A stretch of DNA of 64,000 bases from Trebonia sp963822615. Lineage in GTDB: Bacteria > Actinomycetota > Actinomycetes > Streptosporangiales > Streptosporangiaceae. The position numbers and the translations under genes were made by a program. Positions 61,452 through 64,000 of the stretch are shown here, piece by piece; the stretch's first letter is position 1, and every line of letters begins with the position of its first letter. The notes below the pieces were generated by a model. It was given only the letters and a program-made list of their open reading frames with translations. It was not told the origin of the DNA and made no database searches. Location of the stretch: assembly GCA_963822615.1 (NCBI GenBank), contig CAWGIM010000006.1, positions 1 through 64,000 of the forward strand, in the 5' to 3' direction.

Positions 61452-62183
61452 TCAATGCCAGTTGCCCGTCCCGGCTGGGGGAAGCTTGATGCACCGGGCA
61501 GCGAGGAAGACCGGTTGACGGTCGGCGACATGGGCCGGATCCCAGCCTGGCTGCGGGAGCGGCTCGGCGAGCTCGTCCAGCCACAGGCCGTGGCGACGCA
61601 GTGTGGCCAGGTAAGTGGAGAGCATCCGGTGGCTGGCGCCCACGAGCCGGCGCAGACCGGAACGGACGCCCTGGGCCGTCCAGTGCCCCTCGTCGTAGTA
61701 GCTGCCGGACGCTGGCCAGGAACCCGAGATGTCCGCGCCGCCGGCGAAGCACGGGTGCACGATCGAGAAGGCAAAGCAGCCGCCGGGCTTCAGCGCACCG
61801 GCGACCGCGGCGATCGCGGCATCAAGGTCGTCGATGTCGGAGAGACCGAAATTGCAGGTCGCCAGGTCGAGGCGGCCGTGGAAGTCGCCCAGGGCGCCGG
61901 GCCTGGTCACGTCGCCGTGAAGGTAGCGGATGCCAAGCTGCTCATCCCGCTCAACCTCCAGGGCCCTGGTGATCAGGGCACCTGAGACATCGATACCCGC
62001 CACGACGGCTCCCTGGCGGGCCAGCTCACGCGTTACCCGCCCGTGGCCGCAGGCCACATCGAGGACCTGCAGGCCGGCGACCGGGCCGAGCAGGTGCATC
62101 AATGCCCGGGAGGCCGGATCGTCAATGGAATCGAAGCCCTCGATGTAGAACTCCGCGACTGCGTCGTACCGAGCTTGAGTCAT
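61452..62183 (-). CDS. Class I SAM-dependent methyltransferase
   Basis: A 243-residue methyltransferase: VLDVACGHGRVTRELARQGA (motif I), GIDVSG, HGDVTRPG and NFGLSDIDDLDAAI, and KPGGCFAFSIVHPCF. It is intact, unlike the gene at 1114. It is convergent with the PPOX gene, their ends 3 bases apart. Confidence 0.9.
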   Translation of the reverse strand: MTQARYDAVAEFYIEGFDSIDDPASRALMHLLGPVAGLQVLDVACGHGRVTRELARQGAVVAGIDVSGALITRALEVERDEQLGIRYLHGDVTRPGALGDFHGRLDLATCNFGLSDIDDLDAAIAAVAGALKPGGCFAFSIVHPCFAGGADISGSWPASGSYYDEGHWTAQGVRSGLRRLVGASHRMLSTYLATLRRHGLWLDELAEPLPQPGWDPAHVADRQPVFLAARCIKLPPAGTGNWH

Positions 62184-62200
62184 GCCACCGACTGTAGGAC

Positions 62201-62713
62201 TCAGCTGTCGGGTGCGGTCGCAGCCAACCGCCGCCGTATGTCCGACGTGTTCACGCCGAGAGCGCTCAGCAGCGCCGCCGCAGGATCTGGTGGCTGGAGA
62301 GTGAGGATCTGGGCCAGCACCTGCTGGGCCGTGACATAGAGCCGCCGACGATTGGGCTTCGACGCTTCCTCAAGCACCTTCTTTGCCGCGGGAGTCATGC
62401 GGAGGCGATCTTTTCGCGCGACGTCGCTGATCCTCGGCTTCTTCGGCACGGCGCGCATCGCCAGCGCGGGAGCGTCGGCGCCGGACCCCAGGCCCAGGGC
62501 ACCCAGGGCTTCGCGGTCGAGCGACTCTAGGGCCTGGCGAGCTTGCTCCAGGCTCACGCCCAGCACGACTTCGGTCGAGGGATCTTCGAACAAGGCGAGC
62601 AAGATGTGATCGGTGCCAGTGCGGCGGTCGCCTCGGCGGCGAGCCTCCTCACTGGCCCGCAAGTAGATGGCCCAGCCGTGAAGCTGCTCTGGCGCTGCGG
62701 GTTCGGTGGTCAT
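62201..62713 (-). CDS. Clp N-terminal domain protein
   Basis: A 170-residue protein of two Clp-N repeats: YLRASEEARRRGDRRTGTDHILLALFEDPS and, later, RMTPAAKKVLEEASKPNRRRLYVTAQQVLAQIL. No ATPase domain is present. Such stand-alone Clp-N proteins may act as adaptors or regulators of Clp proteases. ATG 62713 with AAGGAG overlaps the upstream HTH gene stop by 4 bases, so they form a two-gene operon. Confidence 0.85.
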   Translation of the reverse strand: MTTEPAAPEQLHGWAIYLRASEEARRRGDRRTGTDHILLALFEDPSTEVVLGVSLEQARQALESLDREALGALGLGSGADAPALAMRAVPKKPRISDVARKDRLRMTPAAKKVLEEASKPNRRRLYVTAQQVLAQILTLQPPDPAAALLSALGVNTSDIRRRLAATAPDS

Positions 62714-62922
62714 GACGGCTCCTTGCTGTGTTTGGTGTGCACGGATTGGCGGGTCACGCCCAAGGCGTCCCCGATCTGCTGCCACGACCAGCCCTTTTTC
62801 CGGGCAGCCGCGACCTGGGCCGCTTCGACCCGCTCAGCCAGGCGATGGAGGGCCAGCGAGGCCCGCAGCCCGGTTGCCGGGTCATCCGACGAGAGGTCGA
62901 CGCTGAGTTTTTCGATGTCCAC
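62710..62922 (-). CDS. Small helix-turn-helix protein
   Basis: A 70-residue protein with AARKKGWSWQQIGDALGVTRQSVHTKHS, a sigma-70-region-4-like or MarR-like HTH. It is paired with a Clp-N protein as is common in actinomycetes. GTG 62922 lies at the predicted transcription start. Palindromes immediately upstream suggest autoregulation. Confidence 0.85.
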   Translation of the reverse strand: MDIEKLSVDLSSDDPATGLRASLALHRLAERVEAAQVAAARKKGWSWQQIGDALGVTRQSVHTKHSKEPS

Positions 62923-62924
62923 GC

Positions 62925-62972
62925 CTGTCAGTTTAGACTGACAGGCGTGCTTTTGTCAATCTAAACTGACAG
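62925..62972 (-). promoter_or_regulatory. Promoter with overlapping operators for the HTH/Clp-N operon
   Basis: On the minus strand TTGACA (62959-62954), an 18-base spacer and TAAACT (62935-62930) form a strong promoter. Transcription should start at or next to the GTG at 62922, giving a leaderless mRNA. The operator CTGTCAGT-TTAG-ACTGACAG (62925-62944) covers the -10, and a half-related copy TCTAAACTGACAG (62960-62972) covers the -35. Confidence 0.7.
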
Positions 62973-63025
62973 AGGGCACCGCAACCGGCCGCCGCCTGAC
63001 GGGCGGGCGGCGGCCCAGGCGGCGG

Positions 63026-63754
63026 CTACCGCAGGTGCCGGACGAAGAACCGGGCCGCGTCCTCCCCCGCGAACGGCGGGACGCCTCGGTGCCCGCCCAT
63101 GTTGGCCTGCAGCGTCTTCTCCCGCGAGCCGAAGGCATCGAACAGGTCAAGTGCCTGCTGCCGGTCGTTCCCTTCGTCGTCCCACTGCAGCAGGACATGC
63201 AGCGGAGTCGTGACCTGACGAGCCTCGTCGAACATGGCGCGGGGCACGAAGCTGCCGGCGAAGAGGCCGGCCGCCGCGATGCGCGGCTCGGTCAGCAGCA
63301 GCCGGATGCCGATGGCGATCACTCCCCCCGAGTACCCGATCGGACCGCCGATCTCGGGCAGTGCGAGGAGTGCGTCCAGGGTGGCCCGCCATTCCGGGAC
63401 CGCACGATCGACCAGCGGAAAGATCAGCCGGTCGACGATCTCGTGCACCGGCTCGCCAGCCGCCAGCGCCCGGTGCAGATCGGCGCGGGCCTGGTCGGTG
63501 TCGGCCGACCGAGGACGGGCACCGCTTCCCGGCAACTCGATGGTGGCCGCCGCGAAGCCGTCTGCTGCCGCGCGCCGTGCTCGGGCAGCCAGCCGGGGGT
63601 ACATCATGTCCAGCCCGCCGGGGTGGCCGAGCAAGATCAACGGGACGGGCGCGGATACGGTCGCAGGCGTCCACAAGATGCCTGGAACCTCATTGATGGC
63701 GAAGCCGCGTTCGACGATGCGGTCGTCGCGGCGGCGCTCGGAAGTGAAGTGCAT
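63026..63754 (-). CDS. Alpha/beta hydrolase (dienelactone hydrolase-like)
   Basis: A 242-residue alpha/beta hydrolase. LILLGHPGG gives the oxyanion-hole region, the nucleophile elbow is GYSGG, and GGHRGVP near the C-terminus provides the probable catalytic histidine. QWDDEGNDRQQALDLFDAFGS may hold the acid. The substrate is unknown. Confidence 0.88.
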   Translation of the reverse strand: MHFTSERRRDDRIVERGFAINEVPGILWTPATVSAPVPLILLGHPGGLDMMYPRLAARARRAAADGFAAATIELPGSGARPRSADTDQARADLHRALAAGEPVHEIVDRLIFPLVDRAVPEWRATLDALLALPEIGGPIGYSGGVIAIGIRLLLTEPRIAAAGLFAGSFVPRAMFDEARQVTTPLHVLLQWDDEGNDRQQALDLFDAFGSREKTLQANMGGHRGVPPFAGEDAARFFVRHLR

Positions 63755-63799
63755 GGCCGTGCCTTTCGGGAGTGCGCTTGAACGGCGCTCCCGGACGAC

Positions 63800-63850
63800 C
63801 TATCGTCCGACCATGACCCCGGGAAGGAGCACCCATGTCGATACGTTCAC
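63800..63850 (-). CDS. Tiny frame with a perfect ribosome site, leader peptide or hydrolase remnant
   Basis: GTG 63850 follows AAGGAGGTGATACCC, the best Shine-Dalgarno match in the window. The 16-residue product MNVSTWVLLPGVMVGR ends at TAG 63800. VLLPG is the usual beginning of an alpha/beta hydrolase, so this could be the start of a broken gene; alternatively it is a leader peptide for the hydrolase at 63754, 46 bases on. Beyond it (63851-64000) nothing further is recognised. Confidence 0.35.
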   Translation of the reverse strand: MNVSTWVLLPGVMVGR

Positions 63851-64000
63851 GGGTATCACCTCCTTGGTCGGCAGCACGGCTGGTGGAAGCGTAGCAGAGT
63901 GCCATGCGCCACCGGCGCGGCTCAGCGGGATACAAGGGGGAGCCGACCTGTAGGCCGCGATGTCTTGGTGCAGGACATCCCGGACAGGTGCCTCAAGACA

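Overview
The window comes from a high-GC actinomycete. Most of it is GC-rich with strong GC codon bias, starts are a mix of ATG and GTG behind GGAGG-type ribosome sites, and genes often overlap by ATGA or GTGA. The gene families are typical of soil actinobacteria: F420-linked oxidoreductases, several P450s, Baeyer-Villiger-type flavoproteins, a fused isobutyryl-CoA mutase and a tyrosine-recombinase integrative element. I cannot name the species.

Layout. (1) 1-4.2 kb: a low-GC stretch without genes, a decayed SRPBCC gene, a methyltransferase frameshifted near its C-terminus, a divergent F420-type nitroreductase-family gene, and a P450 with its own [3Fe-4S] ferredoxin. (2) 4.4-8.9 kb: a secreted GH54-type arabinofuranosidase catalytic domain followed by 14 lectin-like repeats, split by one frameshift. 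(3) 9.3-22.4 kb: an integrative element of about 13 kb inserted in the 3' end of an acyl-CoA dehydrogenase gene. It is bounded by 63-bp direct repeats (one mismatch) and carries integrase and excisionase genes but no visible replication or transfer genes. One cargo block is a low-GC three-gene operon around an HSPA12-like Hsp70 ATPase. The other is a radical-SAM RiPP cluster: a 55-residue precursor ending in a Cys-Ala-Cys motif, a radical SAM/SPASM enzyme, two kinase-fold proteins, a GHKL ATPase, an HTH/TPR regulator and a Nudix protein. (4) 22.4-27.5 kb: acyl-CoA dehydrogenase, fused mutase IcmF and a divergent MarR regulator with a palindromic operator. (5) 27.6-38.6 kb: a ten-gene leftward run headed by a LacI regulator, encoding a ring-cleaving or degradative pathway (CoA transferase, HpcH lyase/aldolase, DszA/NtaA-type monooxygenase, VOC protein, aldehyde dehydrogenase, Baeyer-Villiger-type monooxygenase, SDR, cyclase, SnoaL-like protein).

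(6) 38.7-44.4 kb: three paralogous periplasmic-type (lipoprotein) substrate-binding proteins without permease or ATPase genes. Their control regions carry LacI-type palindromes. (7) 44.4-55.1 kb: a second catabolic set with two P450s, a cyclase, a DUF35 protein, thiolase, CoA transferase, two SDRs, a carboxymuconolactone-decarboxylase-like protein and a second Baeyer-Villiger-type enzyme. (8) 55.1-55.7 kb: non-coding DNA with five copies of a short motif, two long perfect hairpins and a GC-rich minisatellite. (9) 55.7-64 kb: IclR and TetR regulators, a nitrilase-fold protein lacking the usual cysteine, a third flavin monooxygenase whose frame runs antisense through the TetR gene, an AraC pseudogene, a PPOX/F420 protein, a methyltransferase, a Clp-N/HTH pair with an apparently leaderless promoter, and an alpha/beta hydrolase.

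Together, regions 5-8 look like a catabolic island for a cyclic or branched carbon source, possibly terpenoid- or steroid-like. P450s hydroxylate, SDRs make ketones, Baeyer-Villiger enzymes make esters or lactones, hydrolase-like cyclases open them, and CoA transferase, thiolase and dehydrogenase finish by beta-oxidation, with IcmF handling branched acyl-CoA. The substrate cannot be read from sequence. Several genes carry single indels, so real decay and sequencing error both need to be considered.
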